From DATAXP01 sp963708675 (GTDB lineage Bacteria > Planctomycetota > Planctomycetia > Pirellulales > PNKZ01): DNA of 64,000 bases. The first letter of the stretch is position 1; each line of letters starts with the position of its first letter. A program made the translations under genes and the position numbers. This document shows, piece after piece, positions 8,885-18,594 of the stretch. The DNA lies in assembly GCA_963708675.1 (NCBI GenBank), contig CAVPTO010000003.1:1860001-1924000 (forward strand). Reading direction: 5' to 3'. The notes beneath the pieces are model-generated. The model was not told the origin of the DNA and did not search any database. It was given only the letters and a program-made list of their open reading frames with translations.

Positions 8885-9412
8885 CTAGGGACCGACCCGT
8901 CGCCGACGATCGTCGTAGAATAGCAAGCCTACGAGCGACTTCGCGTCTTGGATTTTGCCGTCGCGACACATCGCCATCGCTTCGTCCCAAGAGACGATGA
9001 GCGTTTCGATTTGTTCGCCAGCATCGAGATGCATCGATCCCGGCTGCAACTCTGTCGCAACGAACAGATGCATGCGCTCGTTTTGAATTCCGGGCGACAT
9101 AAAGAACTGACAAAGTGGCTCGACCTTGCTGGCGGTATAGCCGGTTTCTTCCGTCAACTCGCGGTAGGCTGTTTTCAGGGGCTCCTCGCCGGGCTCGAGC
9201 GTTCCGGCCGGCAGTTCGATGAGCGTCTGATCGACAGCAATGCGGCGATTGCGGATGAGGCAAACATGATCGGCATCGACCATGGGTACAATCGTCACGG
9301 CGCCCGGATGTTGCAGCGAATCGTGCGTTCGTTCCTTTCCGTCGGGGGTGGTGTAATGTTTGCGAACCACGGAGAAACGGGGCAATTGCAGAAGTAGTTC
9401 CGACACGCTCAT
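8885..9412 (-). CDS. Nudix hydrolase, ADP-ribose pyrophosphatase type
   Basis: 175 aa. A full Nudix box is present: G-x5-E-x7-REL-TEETGY, from GTLEPGEEPLK through AYRELTEETGY in the middle of the protein. The box binds Mg and positions water for hydrolysis of nucleoside diphosphates linked to another group. The flanking beta strands (RNRRIAVDQTLIELPAG) match the ADP-ribose/ADP-sugar group of the family. Stand-alone gene, convergent with the pilin. Substrate call is by resemblance. Confidence 0.88.
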   Translation of the reverse strand: MSVSELLLQLPRFSVVRKHYTTPDGKERTHDSLQHPGAVTIVPMVDADHVCLIRNRRIAVDQTLIELPAGTLEPGEEPLKTAYRELTEETGYTASKVEPLCQFFMSPGIQNERMHLFVATELQPGSMHLDAGEQIETLIVSWDEAMAMCRDGKIQDAKSLVGLLFYDDRRRRVGP

Positions 9413-9535
9413 GGCAACTTAGTCTCGCGAAGAATTTGATCGGCGTCGCTGGCGATGATAGGATAACGGCATCGCGCACGCCGAGCCACTAACTGCGAAT
9501 TACGGCAGGAATTGTTGCTTAATTGATGCCGCATT

Positions 9536-10552
9536 ATGCGTGACCTGCTTTCGTGGAATCTGTCGTTGGGGCGGTGGGGCGGCATTCACGTGCGTCTGCA
9601 CGTTTTTTTTCTGTTGTTCGCGCTGATCGCGCTGAACTTCAGTTGGCAAGAGCAGATGTTTCCGTTCGGTGTTGCGTGCCTCGGCCTGCTGTTGGTGAGC
9701 ACGCTCGCGCACGAGTTCGGCCACTGTGCCGCCGCGTATCACGTCGGCGGCGGCGCCGATCAGATTCTGCTCTGGCCGTTGGGCGGGCTGGCGCATGTGA
9801 ATGTGTCGCAAGATCCGCAGAACGAGTTCGTCACGTCGATCGTCGGGCCGCTCGTGAACGCTGTCGCGTGTGTCCCGCTCGGCCTGGCAGTGACGCTCAT
9901 GGGCGGCAATGTTCTTACGTTATTGAATCCGCTGGTTCCGCCCGTGCCCGTGGGCCCCGAGGCGATCACGCCGCTGCTGGTTGTCGAAGTAGCGTTCTGG
10001 ATGAACTTCCTATTGGCGTGGGTCAATCTGCTGCCGGCGTTTCCGCTTGATGGCAGTCGAATCTGGCGTGCTGTGTTGTGGCCGAAAACTGGTTATCGCA
10101 CGGCAGTGCTGCTTGTCGTTCGCGCTGCGAAGGTCGTCGCCTTCGGTCTTTGCATCGCCGCATGGTTGGTGCATACCGATCATCCGGACGCGTGGTTACC
10201 GCTCCTGCTGCTGGCGATGCTCGTGTTTTTTGCCGCCAAGCAAGAAGCCGAGCGCCTCAACGACAGCGAACCTGCTGAGAGTTCGTTCGCCTACGACTTC
10301 TCACAGGGTTACACGAGCCTCGAACGCCAAATGCACGGACGTTCGCGCGACCCGGGGCCGATGCGTCGTTGGCTCGATCGACGTCGCGAAGAACGCGCAC
10401 GTCGTCAGCAGCAGATCGAGCAGGATGAAGAGCGCCGCGTGGACGAAATTCTCGCTCGACTGCACAGCGGCGGCCGCGAAGGCCTCTCGGCCGAGGATCG
10501 GGCTTTGCTCGATCGAGTGAGCGCGCGATATCGCGGCCGGCAACGCGGCTAG
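9536..10552 (+). CDS. Site-2 protease family membrane metalloprotease (M50)
   Basis: 338 aa with about five hydrophobic segments in the first 235 residues. Zinc site HEFGH (in TLAHEFGHCAAAYHVGG) lies in the second segment, and the third ligand region NLLPAFPLDGSRIW appears later, as in SpoIVFB/RseP-type proteases that cut within membranes. The C-terminal ~100 residues are soluble, charged and coiled-coil-like (RREERARRQQQIEQDEERR). No PDZ domain. Likely cleaves a membrane-bound regulator; target unknown. Confidence 0.88.
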   Translation: MRDLLSWNLSLGRWGGIHVRLHVFFLLFALIALNFSWQEQMFPFGVACLGLLLVSTLAHEFGHCAAAYHVGGGADQILLWPLGGLAHVNVSQDPQNEFVTSIVGPLVNAVACVPLGLAVTLMGGNVLTLLNPLVPPVPVGPEAITPLLVVEVAFWMNFLLAWVNLLPAFPLDGSRIWRAVLWPKTGYRTAVLLVVRAAKVVAFGLCIAAWLVHTDHPDAWLPLLLLAMLVFFAAKQEAERLNDSEPAESSFAYDFSQGYTSLERQMHGRSRDPGPMRRWLDRRREERARRQQQIEQDEERRVDEILARLHSGGREGLSAEDRALLDRVSARYRGRQRG

Positions 10553-10735
10553 AATCGCCGTTTTTCTCGAGCCTGCGCCGTCGATCTTCCCGATCTAGAT
10601 GGCATCGTCCGTCACAAGCCCTTCGTTCGGCCCAACCGGACCCGGACACTCGCGGCCTTTTTGCCGATCGTCCGTGCGTGACCTAGAGTTGCGCCAAAGC
10701 CTCCCTGCCCCTCGAGCGCCGTTGTCGCATACTCC

Positions 10736-12403
10736 ATGACGCCCATTGCCACGCCGAGTTTTGTGAATCGCGCCCAGGCCGCTCGCGCGAATCAAGTCAG
10801 CGAGCCGTTGTCGGTGCAGGCCGTGACGATCGGCTCGTCGCTGCGGCGATGGATGCATGCGGGCTTCACGGTCTTCGATGGAAACAACGGCACGGTCCTG
10901 TTCAGCGCTCCCGAGTTGCCGCCGGTTCCGTGGAGCCGTTGGAGCGACGTCGTTCGCGAAGTTGCGCGCAGCATGCAGCCGCGCATGATCGAAGAAGAAG
11001 ACCCGCTACTCGCGCAAGCGATTCCCGTAACTGCTCGTGGCGGCGAGCCGCTCGTAGCGGTCGGTCTTTATCTTTCGCGCGCCGTGACCCAAACAAGCGA
11101 AGTCGCCCGCGCCGCGCCGATCTTCGGCCTCACTCCCGAACAATTGTTGCCGTGGTGCCAAACTCAAGTTCCCGTGGCCGCCGACACGGTCGAGCTGGTC
11201 GCCGACTTGCTCGCCGCGAAGTTGCAGGCCGACTTGCGTGCTCATCAACTCGAAGATGAAAACGGCAAACTGTCGTCGCACATCACGTCGACGTTCGAGG
11301 AAATCAGCATCCTCTATCGGCTGACGCACAACCTCAAACTGTCGAGCAACTGTGAAGACCTCGCGACGATGGCCCTCAATTGGCTGTCGGCCGTGATTCC
11401 CGCCGAGGGCCTGCTCGTTCACTTCGTCGCTCCCGAGCCGTCGCGAAACGCCACCGAGCCGCCTGCCGCCAAACACATCTCCCACGGGCGCTGCCCGCTC
11501 GACACGACCGCATTCGCCGAGCTCGTCGCTAAGTTGCAGTGCAAGCCGTCGGGCCGGGCAGTCGTGCTCAATCGCGCCGCGACCTCAGCTGCCGATTGGA
11601 CGTGCCCGAGCGTTCGCGAACTGATCATCGTTCCGTTGGCCGAAGGCGAGCGTTCGTTCGGCTGGCTCGCCGCGATCAATCATCGCCATCATGCCGAGTT
11701 CGGCACGATCGAAGCCAACTTGCTGTCGAGTGTCGCTGCGATTCTCGGCATTCACAGTTCCAACCTCGACTTGTACCGCCAGCAGGCCGACGTGCTCGCC
11801 GAAGTGGTTCGAGCCATGTCGAGCGCCATCGACGCCAAGGACCCGTACACGCGTGGTCACAGTGATCGTGTCGCGCGCGTCAGCGTGCGGCTCGCCCAAG
11901 AACTCGGCTGCGACAGCGAGACGCTCAAGACGCTGTACATGGCCGGCCTGCTGCATGATCTGGGCAAGATCGGCATTGACGACAACGTCCTGCGAAAGCC
12001 AGGTAAGTTGACCGAGGCCGAGTTCGAGCACGTCAAAACGCACGTCGAGATCGGCTACCGCATCCTTCGTGACTTGCGAAAGATGCAAAGCGTGTTGCCG
12101 GTCGTGCTCCACCATCACGAGTCGTGGGATGGCCGCGGCTATCCGCACGGTCTCAAGGGGGACGAGATTCCGTTCCTCGCGCGTATTGCCGCCGTCGCCG
12201 ACGCTTACGACGCGATGGCCAGCGATCGCCCGTACCGCAACGGCATGCCCGACGAGCAGCTCGACGAAATCATTCGCCAAGGCGCCGGCAAACAATGGGA
12301 CGCCCGCGTCGTCGAGGCGTTCTTCAAGGTTCGCGACGAAATCCGCGAGATCTCTCGTCGCGAGACCAATCACAAGGATCACGGCGTGATGCAGTTCAGC
12401 TAA
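10736..12403 (+). CDS. GAF and HD-GYP domain phosphodiesterase
   Basis: 555 aa. Residues ~195-345 look like a GAF sensory domain. The HD-GYP domain covers ~355-545: HSDRVARVSVRLA, the metal pair LHDLGKIG (H407 D408), HHESWDGRGYP (HH from 459, GYP from 468) and DAYDAMASDRPYR. Such proteins usually hydrolyse cyclic di-GMP and so affect motility and surface growth. Residues 1-190 are not recognised. Followed after 14 nt by a small gene on the same strand, likely co-transcribed. Confidence 0.92.
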   Translation: MTPIATPSFVNRAQAARANQVSEPLSVQAVTIGSSLRRWMHAGFTVFDGNNGTVLFSAPELPPVPWSRWSDVVREVARSMQPRMIEEEDPLLAQAIPVTARGGEPLVAVGLYLSRAVTQTSEVARAAPIFGLTPEQLLPWCQTQVPVAADTVELVADLLAAKLQADLRAHQLEDENGKLSSHITSTFEEISILYRLTHNLKLSSNCEDLATMALNWLSAVIPAEGLLVHFVAPEPSRNATEPPAAKHISHGRCPLDTTAFAELVAKLQCKPSGRAVVLNRAATSAADWTCPSVRELIIVPLAEGERSFGWLAAINHRHHAEFGTIEANLLSSVAAILGIHSSNLDLYRQQADVLAEVVRAMSSAIDAKDPYTRGHSDRVARVSVRLAQELGCDSETLKTLYMAGLLHDLGKIGIDDNVLRKPGKLTEAEFEHVKTHVEIGYRILRDLRKMQSVLPVVLHHHESWDGRGYPHGLKGDEIPFLARIAAVADAYDAMASDRPYRNGMPDEQLDEIIRQGAGKQWDARVVEAFFKVRDEIREISRRETNHKDHGVMQFS

Positions 12404-12417
12404 ACTAGCTGACTGTC

Positions 12418-12900
12418 ATGGCACGCGAAGAACACGAACGCGAAAACCTGTTGGCCGAGGCAACCGCCTTGGTCGAGCGCGTTCAGTTCGATACGCCCGA
12501 CGGCCACTCGATGGTCGTCGGCTTTCGTCGCGACGGATCGGCAAGCGTCTTCTTCGACGAAGAACCCGTCTATCAGTTCAACTCTCACGGTGAGTTGCGA
12601 CGTGCGCACGTCGACGGCGCGCTGTACAAGGCCGAGAACGCGCGATTGGTGAGCCTCGTGCGTCGTCGCGTTCCAGGTGAAGTGCAGCTTGTGCGACGCG
12701 AGCTTGGCAACGCTGAGGTGGACGTCTTCATGCAAGACGTCGCGCGTCGCTTGGGCGAGTTAGCACGAACCTTGCGTCAGGGCGAGTATCGCCTCGCCGG
12801 CTGTGTTCCCGCCGACGCTGACGTCGCGGGACGCGCATTGCGTTGGCTCAACGCGCTGCCATCGACGATTGCGATCGCTCATTCGCCAAACGTACGCTGA
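12418..12900 (+). CDS. Conserved hypothetical protein
   Basis: 160 aa, starting 14 nt after the HD-GYP gene and probably in one operon with it. Sequence is soluble, with a beta-rich N-terminal half (DGHSMVVGFRRDGSASVFFDEEPVYQFNSHGELRRAHVDG) and a helical, charged C-terminal half. No catalytic motif, membrane segment or signal peptide seen. I do not recognise the family. Codon use matches its neighbours, so it is likely a real gene. Confidence 0.72.
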   Translation: MAREEHERENLLAEATALVERVQFDTPDGHSMVVGFRRDGSASVFFDEEPVYQFNSHGELRRAHVDGALYKAENARLVSLVRRRVPGEVQLVRRELGNAEVDVFMQDVARRLGELARTLRQGEYRLAGCVPADADVAGRALRWLNALPSTIAIAHSPNVR

Positions 12901-12933
12901 TCGATCACGTTCCACGAGACGACGCGAGATCAC

Positions 12934-15276
12934 TCACGGCGACTTCGGATAGTACACGTACACCTCGTAATTCGTCCCTTTTGCGGCATTCATGAGCGAC
13001 GTCTCGAGCCACTGCGGCTTTTGCGTCGAGCTGCCTGCGGTGACCGAATCTCCGATATACGCCTGGACCGCAGCCCAACCGTCCGCGCTCGCGTTGGAAC
13101 CAAGCACCTTCGTGGTTCCGTCGGCATAGCGACCGCTGACGTCGAAACTGAATGAGGATGTATTCGCTGAGTTGACGACGAACAGATAGGTGTCGCTCGT
13201 CGCGATCGGAAAGTTCGCCGTGTCGATGGCGAAACTGCCGGTCACGGTCCCCGACCAATGCGTGACCTCGACGGCTTGATAGTTCAGAAATCGCCAAATC
13301 AGGTTGCTGCCGAGGTACTGGTCGACAAGCTCTTGCCGGCGATCGCCGAGCTGGAGCGGTGGTGTGGTCGGCGTGGGCATGAAGTACGCCGTGATGGAAC
13401 AGCTTTCGTCGGCATCGGTCTCGGGCGTGTACGAGATTTCGCAAGCGAGCACCTCGCCGGCCTTCACATCTACCGGTTCGCTGTACCAGAACCATGTTCG
13501 GTTCTCGTCGTGCGTGGTGGCGATCGCGTCGCCTTTGGTTGGGCTGCCCGACAACACCTTCGTGCCGCTTGAGTTCTCTGTGGTGCTGAGCGTCGCGTGA
13601 TAGGCATCGAACTTGTCGAACTTCTCGGAATACGGAATCCAGGCAATGAAGGCGACCTTGCCGGCGCTCTCGGGCCGTACGAGCAGGAACTTGTCGGCGA
13701 CCGTCATGCCGGTGAAGTTGTCGAGCGTCGCACTGTCGTCGGCCCACTTCATCGCCGTCAGGCCGACGCCAGCGAACTCTTGAATCTTGGGCTGAATCAC
13801 GGTGTCGTTGCGGCGGCCTTTGCGATCGGCTAACCCTTTCTTGACCTGCTCCTGTGCGTCGTCGAGACGCACATAGCGTTTCGTCATTTCATCTTCCCAC
13901 TGCGAAGTTCGCGTTTTCTGCGCTTCGTCGGCACGGTCTTCGAGCAGTTCACGCACCAGGTCGGACCGCTGCCCGTAGTTGATGAGGGCCGCCGACGGCA
14001 GGCGATAATACGACCCGATTTTGAAGAACGCGTTGCCCGCGTTGAGCAACGCAACGACGCGACCATCAGAGTTGAAAATCGGGCTTCCGCTGCAGCCGCC
14101 GGTCGAAGGAATCGAGTGTTCGAGCAACAGGCGTTGGTCGAAGTCCGTTTCCGCGACATCAAAGTAATCGGTCAGCGCGACGACGTGACCGATCTGCACC
14201 TTGGGCGTCGGCTGCGTTTCGTTCACGCCGCCGAGGTCAATGTTCTCAAGCGGAAAACCAATCAGCCCAACATCGTCGCCGCCTTTCAAGTTCTCAAGCA
14301 CCGTTGCCTCAGCCAACGGCAGTGCGGGCCCAAGCCCCGTCGCATCTTTCACCTTCATGATCGCAACGTCGCAATAGTTGCCAGGCATCGCGATCTCTTC
14401 GATCGAGACTTCCGTGGTGCGTCGCTGAGGATTGAACTTGGCAAACGTATCGGCCGATTGATCGTATCCAGGATGAATCTTGACCGACTCGATCACGAAG
14501 TCGCGAGGCGGATTCTCGGTCGAGCGCGCGACGAACTGATAGCCCGCGATCGTCTCGTCTTTGTTCTTCTGCTGCGTCTCGTCGAAAATCTCGGCCACGT
14601 GTCCGTTCGTTGCGAGAAGACCTTTCTCCTGATCGACGACCCATGCGGTGGCCATCACCTGCCAGCCGCCGCGCGGATCTTGCACGCCCATCAGGTAAAC
14701 CGATCGCGCACTCCCCTGCAGCGCTTCTTCAAGGCGTCGCAACCCGGCAGCGTGTTGCTCGACGGCGGCAATTTGCTCGTCGTGCAGCTTGAGCTTTTTC
14801 ATGCTCTCGCCGTGCAACCCCAGGCCAACGACCGTCGCCAGCCCGAGCAACAGCAGGGACGCGATGGCGATTCTTCGCCCGCGTCGCGCCGCTTTCTCGT
14901 TTTCCTTCAGTCGCGTGGCGGAACCCTTCTGCTCGAACTTCGACGAAGTCGGTTTCACCTTGCTCGTGAGCGTGGTTTTCACGACGAGCTTTGGACCGCC
15001 TTTGCCGAGTTGCAGGTCGATCTCGTCACCAAGCTCTTGGCCGTCGTTGGCCAGCTTGCCATTGACGAGCACCGCGTGATGCTTGTTCAACGCCAGCCGA
15101 TAGTACCCGGCCACGCGTTCGATCGTGCAGTGCTCGCGGCCGACCTCCGTTTGATCCTCAGCAATGAGGACGCCTTTGCTGCACGTGTCCGGATCGCGAC
15201 CGATCGGAATGCTCGTCACGCTGTCGTCGAACGTCAGCGGCTGCGCGCGTCCCGGTACACTGATGATCAGCGTCAT
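12934..15276 (-). CDS. FHA-domain membrane protein with trypsin-like serine protease domain
   Basis: 780 aa. Residues ~1-100 resemble an FHA phosphopeptide-binding domain (IPIGRDPDTC, GREHCTIER, VLVNGKLANDGQEL). A membrane helix follows near 134-153, then a coiled stretch. Residues ~185-420 are a trypsin-like protease with the triad in place: His226 (TNGHVAE), Asp303 (YCDVAIM), Ser396 (GGCSGSP). The C-terminal ~330 residues are beta-rich and unrecognised. The order implies a cytoplasmic phospho-sensor and an external protease. Monocistronic, convergent with 12418-12900. Confidence 0.85.
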   Translation of the reverse strand: MTLIISVPGRAQPLTFDDSVTSIPIGRDPDTCSKGVLIAEDQTEVGREHCTIERVAGYYRLALNKHHAVLVNGKLANDGQELGDEIDLQLGKGGPKLVVKTTLTSKVKPTSSKFEQKGSATRLKENEKAARRGRRIAIASLLLLGLATVVGLGLHGESMKKLKLHDEQIAAVEQHAAGLRRLEEALQGSARSVYLMGVQDPRGGWQVMATAWVVDQEKGLLATNGHVAEIFDETQQKNKDETIAGYQFVARSTENPPRDFVIESVKIHPGYDQSADTFAKFNPQRRTTEVSIEEIAMPGNYCDVAIMKVKDATGLGPALPLAEATVLENLKGGDDVGLIGFPLENIDLGGVNETQPTPKVQIGHVVALTDYFDVAETDFDQRLLLEHSIPSTGGCSGSPIFNSDGRVVALLNAGNAFFKIGSYYRLPSAALINYGQRSDLVRELLEDRADEAQKTRTSQWEDEMTKRYVRLDDAQEQVKKGLADRKGRRNDTVIQPKIQEFAGVGLTAMKWADDSATLDNFTGMTVADKFLLVRPESAGKVAFIAWIPYSEKFDKFDAYHATLSTTENSSGTKVLSGSPTKGDAIATTHDENRTWFWYSEPVDVKAGEVLACEISYTPETDADESCSITAYFMPTPTTPPLQLGDRRQELVDQYLGSNLIWRFLNYQAVEVTHWSGTVTGSFAIDTANFPIATSDTYLFVVNSANTSSFSFDVSGRYADGTTKVLGSNASADGWAAVQAYIGDSVTAGSSTQKPQWLETSLMNAAKGTNYEVYVYYPKSP

Positions 15277-15705
15277 GACAAGCTCCCTCGCTGTTTATTT
15301 GATCTTCAGGTTACTAATCCAACGACGACTCAGTTGTCTCCCTCTCCCCATGCGGGAAAGAGCCGGGGTGAGGGGTGTTGAAGCGTGTACCCGCCTCAAC
15401 CCCTCACCCGGTTCGCCATCGGCGAACCACCCTCTCCCGCAAGGGGAGAGGGAATAAGACATGCAACTGTCGGTTCGATTGACAACCCGATCATCGATAG
15501 CCCCAATCAACAGGAAGACCACACCCGGGTTTAGGCTAGCTCTCGCGATGGGGGCTAGCAATACACGCACTCGCAACGCGACGCACTTCGACTTATCACG
15601 CGAATGGTGCGAAAGTTGCCACACGCCATCGTCAAACTTTTTGGCGAGGCGATCATGTACAACGAGACGTCGCAATCAACAGCAGTGGTTGAAAGGGGTT
15701 CGGAC
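15277..15705. other. Intergenic region with composite repeat
   Basis: About 429 bp between two divergent genes. It holds the composite palindrome at 15340-15452 and, near the right end, a GAAAGGGG ribosome-binding site for treZ. No small gene or RNA recognised in the rest. Confidence 0.5.
15340..15452. repeat. Composite palindromic repeat, family R1
   Basis: Left part starts CCCTCTCCCC and includes CCGGGGTGAGGGG; right part is its imperfect reverse complement (CCCCTCACCCGG ... GGGGAGAGGG). An inner hairpin GGTTCGCC/GGCGAACC sits in the right part. Similar elements lie at 30736-30872 and 43060-43189. Confidence 0.8.
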
Positions 15706-17613
15706 ATGGCAAAAGCGGCCATTTCGCGGCGCTTGCCCGTCGGCGCCGAAGTGCAGCCCGACGGAGGCGTTCACTTTCGAGTCTTCGCGCCTGGCAGGAA
15801 ACGAGTCGCGGTGGTGCTTGAAGGACAATCCGACGGCGGTCGCGGAAAGTCGGCCGCTTCGACCACGCACGAGCTGAAAACCGAGGAACGAGGCTATTTC
15901 TCGGCGCTCGTCGCCGAGGCTTCGGTCGGTTCGCGATACCGCTTTGCCCTCGACGATGAATCGCGAGCGGTGCCCGACCCCGTCAGCCGTTTTCAGCCCG
16001 AGGGGGTCGATGGTCCGTCGGAAGTGATCGACCCGACGACCTACAAGTGGCGTGACAACCAATGGCGCGGCATCGCGATGCAGGGTCAGGTGATCTACGA
16101 ATTTCATGTCGGCACCTTCACGCCCGAGGGAACTTGGGCTGCGGCGGCTGAGCGATTGTCGAGCCTCGTCGACATTGGCGTCACGACGGTTGAGGTGATG
16201 CCTGTCGCCGACTTCGCGGGCCGTTTCGGATGGGGCTACGACGGTGTCGACATGTTCGCGCCAACACGACTCTACGGCAGGCCCGACGATTTTCGCGCCT
16301 TCGTCGATCACGCGCACGCGCTCGGTCTCGGTGTGCTGCTCGACGTGGTCTACAACCACTTCGGCCCCACTGGCGCGTATGTCGGCATGTTCACGAAGGA
16401 TTACTTCTCGAAGAAGCATGGCACCGATTGGGGCGAAGCCATCAACTTCGACGGCGAGAACGCGCACGGTGTCCGCGAGTTCTTCATCTCGAACGCCGGT
16501 TACTGGATCGACGAGTTCCACATCGACGGCCTACGTCTCGATGCGATTCATGCGATCCAAGACGACTCGAAAGACCACGTGCTCGCAGCCGTTCGACGTC
16601 GTGTCGCCGAAGCAGCGAAAGGACGCGGCACGCTCGTCATCGCTGAGAACGAACATCAGGAAGCCCACGTCGTTCGTCCCGCCGACCAAGGCGGCTTCGG
16701 TCACGACGGCACGTGGAACGACGACTTCCACCACTCTACACGCGTGGCGATGACCGGTCACAACGAAAGTTACTACATCGACTACCAGGGCACGCCGCAG
16801 GAACTCATCTCGTCGATCACGCGAGGCTATCTGTATCAGGGGCAATGGAATCTGCGCCAAACCAAGTTTCGCGGTACTCCGTCGCGAGGCCTGCCCGCGC
16901 AGTGCTTCGTCAACTTTCTGCAGAATCACGACCAGGTTGCGAACTCAGCCAAAGGTTTGCCCGCGCACGCGCTCACTTCGCCTGGACGATTGCGCGCGAT
17001 GACGGCGCTGTTCCTTCTCGGGCCTGGAACGCCGATGCTGTTTCAAGGTCAGGAATTCGCTGCGTCGGCGCCGTTCCTGTATTTTGCCGATCACGAAGTG
17101 AAGTTGGCTGAGTTGGTCCGTAACGGCCGCGAAGAATATCTACGACAGTTCCGCAGTCTCAGCGGCCCGGACAGCGCGCACATTTTTTCCGATCCTTGTG
17201 ACCTCAACACGTTCGAGCGTTGCAAACTCGATTGGCGCGAGCGCGAGACACACACCCATGCCGTCGCCTTGCACAAAGATCTGCTGCGGCTGCGCCGCGA
17301 GGATCGAGTCATCGCCGCGCAACGGGCGGATCATATCGCCGGCGCGGTGCTCGCCCCCGAGGCCTTTCTGCTCCGCTGGCTCGAAGACGACGGCGACGAT
17401 CGGCTGCTGCTCGTCAACATGGGCCGCGATCTGCCGTTCCGCCCGCCGGCCGAGCCGCTGTTGGCGGCTTCGGAGGGTCGCACTTGGGAGCTTCAGTGGT
17501 CGAGCGAAGACCCGCTGTACGGTGGCTCCGGCACGGCGCAGCTCGACACCAGGGATTGGTATCTTCCCGGCCACGCCGCCGTATTGCTGCGTGCCGTACC
17601 GATGACGTTGTAA
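15706..17613 (+). CDS. treZ: Malto-oligosyltrehalose trehalohydrolase
   Basis: 635 aa from ATG 15706 (MAKAAISRRLPVGAEV), preceded by GAAAGGGG at good spacing. TreZ (GH13) cuts trehalose off maltooligosyl-trehalose. An N-terminal CBM48-like domain (GGVHFRVFAPG) is followed by a GH13 barrel: VIYEFHVGTFTPEGTW, DVVYNHFGPTGAY, the nucleophile in GLRLDAIHAI, the acid in VIAENE and the third acid in LQNHDQVAN. The NHFGP and GTPMLFQGQEFAAS motifs fit TreZ rather than branching enzyme. treY, its usual partner, is not in this window. Confidence 0.9.
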   Translation: MAKAAISRRLPVGAEVQPDGGVHFRVFAPGRKRVAVVLEGQSDGGRGKSAASTTHELKTEERGYFSALVAEASVGSRYRFALDDESRAVPDPVSRFQPEGVDGPSEVIDPTTYKWRDNQWRGIAMQGQVIYEFHVGTFTPEGTWAAAAERLSSLVDIGVTTVEVMPVADFAGRFGWGYDGVDMFAPTRLYGRPDDFRAFVDHAHALGLGVLLDVVYNHFGPTGAYVGMFTKDYFSKKHGTDWGEAINFDGENAHGVREFFISNAGYWIDEFHIDGLRLDAIHAIQDDSKDHVLAAVRRRVAEAAKGRGTLVIAENEHQEAHVVRPADQGGFGHDGTWNDDFHHSTRVAMTGHNESYYIDYQGTPQELISSITRGYLYQGQWNLRQTKFRGTPSRGLPAQCFVNFLQNHDQVANSAKGLPAHALTSPGRLRAMTALFLLGPGTPMLFQGQEFAASAPFLYFADHEVKLAELVRNGREEYLRQFRSLSGPDSAHIFSDPCDLNTFERCKLDWRERETHTHAVALHKDLLRLRREDRVIAAQRADHIAGAVLAPEAFLLRWLEDDGDDRLLLVNMGRDLPFRPPAEPLLAASEGRTWELQWSSEDPLYGGSGTAQLDTRDWYLPGHAAVLLRAVPMTL

Positions 17614-17755
17614 AACGCGATGTTGACTTTTCGCAACATCGCGAATCTTCGTCGATGCGTGTCGCAACGACGTAAACTCACAAGAGAAGTCGTCTTGCGA
17701 AACGGCTCGTCACGCCGTTGCACGCTTGGCCCCAATCTTGCCGTCTGTCGTTGTC

Positions 17756-18466
17756 ATGCGCTTTCCTCGTCTGCCCGGCGTCACCTACTTCACACAGACC
17801 GTGCGGCATCACGGCATCAGTGCCGCGTTGCTCGGACTGACATATCGCTTCGCGCGACTATTCGTTGACGTGCGTGTCTGTCACCTGCTGGGCATCGACA
17901 TCGCCGACCTCGTTGTCGACGAGACGAAGTTGACAGCCTATGAGCATCGCCTATTGACGGCGGACGACATTCGATCGATCGCTGCCGATCCGGCTTACGA
18001 CCTCGAACCGTTCATGGCCGATCGTGTGGCGGATGGCAACGCGATTTGCTTCGGCGTGTTCGATGGCTCGCGGTTGGTCAACTACAGTTGGTACACTTTG
18101 AACGCCGTCGACGCCGATGACACGCTCGGCATGAAGATGTCGTTTTCCGACGACACCGCCTATATCTTTAAGGTCTTCACCCATCCCGACTACCGCGGCC
18201 GCCGCATCCACTCGCTCGCGGTCTTACGTGCCTTCGAGGAGCTCAGCACTCGCGGCCTGCGCCGCGTCGTGGGCATCATCGAGTTCGCGAACTGGCCGTC
18301 GGTACGATCGCACGTGCGTCTCGGCGGCAAAAAGCTCGCTTACCTCGTAACGATCGGTCAAGGCCCCGATCGCATCGAGTCGTTCCCGCCACGGCTGGCC
18401 ACTCAAGGCTTGCATCTGGGCCGCGAGGCGGTCGTCTCTGAATCTATCGCTTTGACCGCTCTTTAA
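17756..18466 (+). CDS. GNAT-fold N-acetyltransferase
   Basis: 236 aa from ATG 17756 (MRFPRLPGVTYFTQT); a TTG ten codons earlier is possible. The acetyl-CoA loop region reads VFTHPDYRGRRIHSLAVLRA, close to the R/Q-x-x-G-x-G/A motif of GNAT proteins, within a beta-rich C-terminal half. The N-terminal half is unusual for the family. The substrate is unknown; similar proteins occur in cell-envelope or lipid modification. Lies alone between treZ and convergent uvrA. Confidence 0.75.
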   Translation: MRFPRLPGVTYFTQTVRHHGISAALLGLTYRFARLFVDVRVCHLLGIDIADLVVDETKLTAYEHRLLTADDIRSIAADPAYDLEPFMADRVADGNAICFGVFDGSRLVNYSWYTLNAVDADDTLGMKMSFSDDTAYIFKVFTHPDYRGRRIHSLAVLRAFEELSTRGLRRVVGIIEFANWPSVRSHVRLGGKKLAYLVTIGQGPDRIESFPPRLATQGLHLGREAVVSESIALTAL

Positions 18467-18481
18467 GTAGGAAAATGACCG

Positions 18482-18594
18482 CGGGGGGCGCAGAGACTGC
18501 AGGGAGCAGACAAAAGGGGCGGAAGTAGAACGGCAACTACATATCTCGTCCGTTTTCTCTGCGATCTCCGCGTCCTCTGCGGTTCATTTCATTG
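18482..18594. repeat. Word-type intergenic palindrome (GCAGAG words)
   Basis: Between the convergent GNAT and uvrA genes. The left part contains GCGCAGAGACTGCAGGGAGC; the right part contains CTCTGCGATCTCCGCG and CTCTGCGGTTCA, an imperfect reverse complement. The right part includes the uvrA stop codon (18584-18586). Confidence 0.65.
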
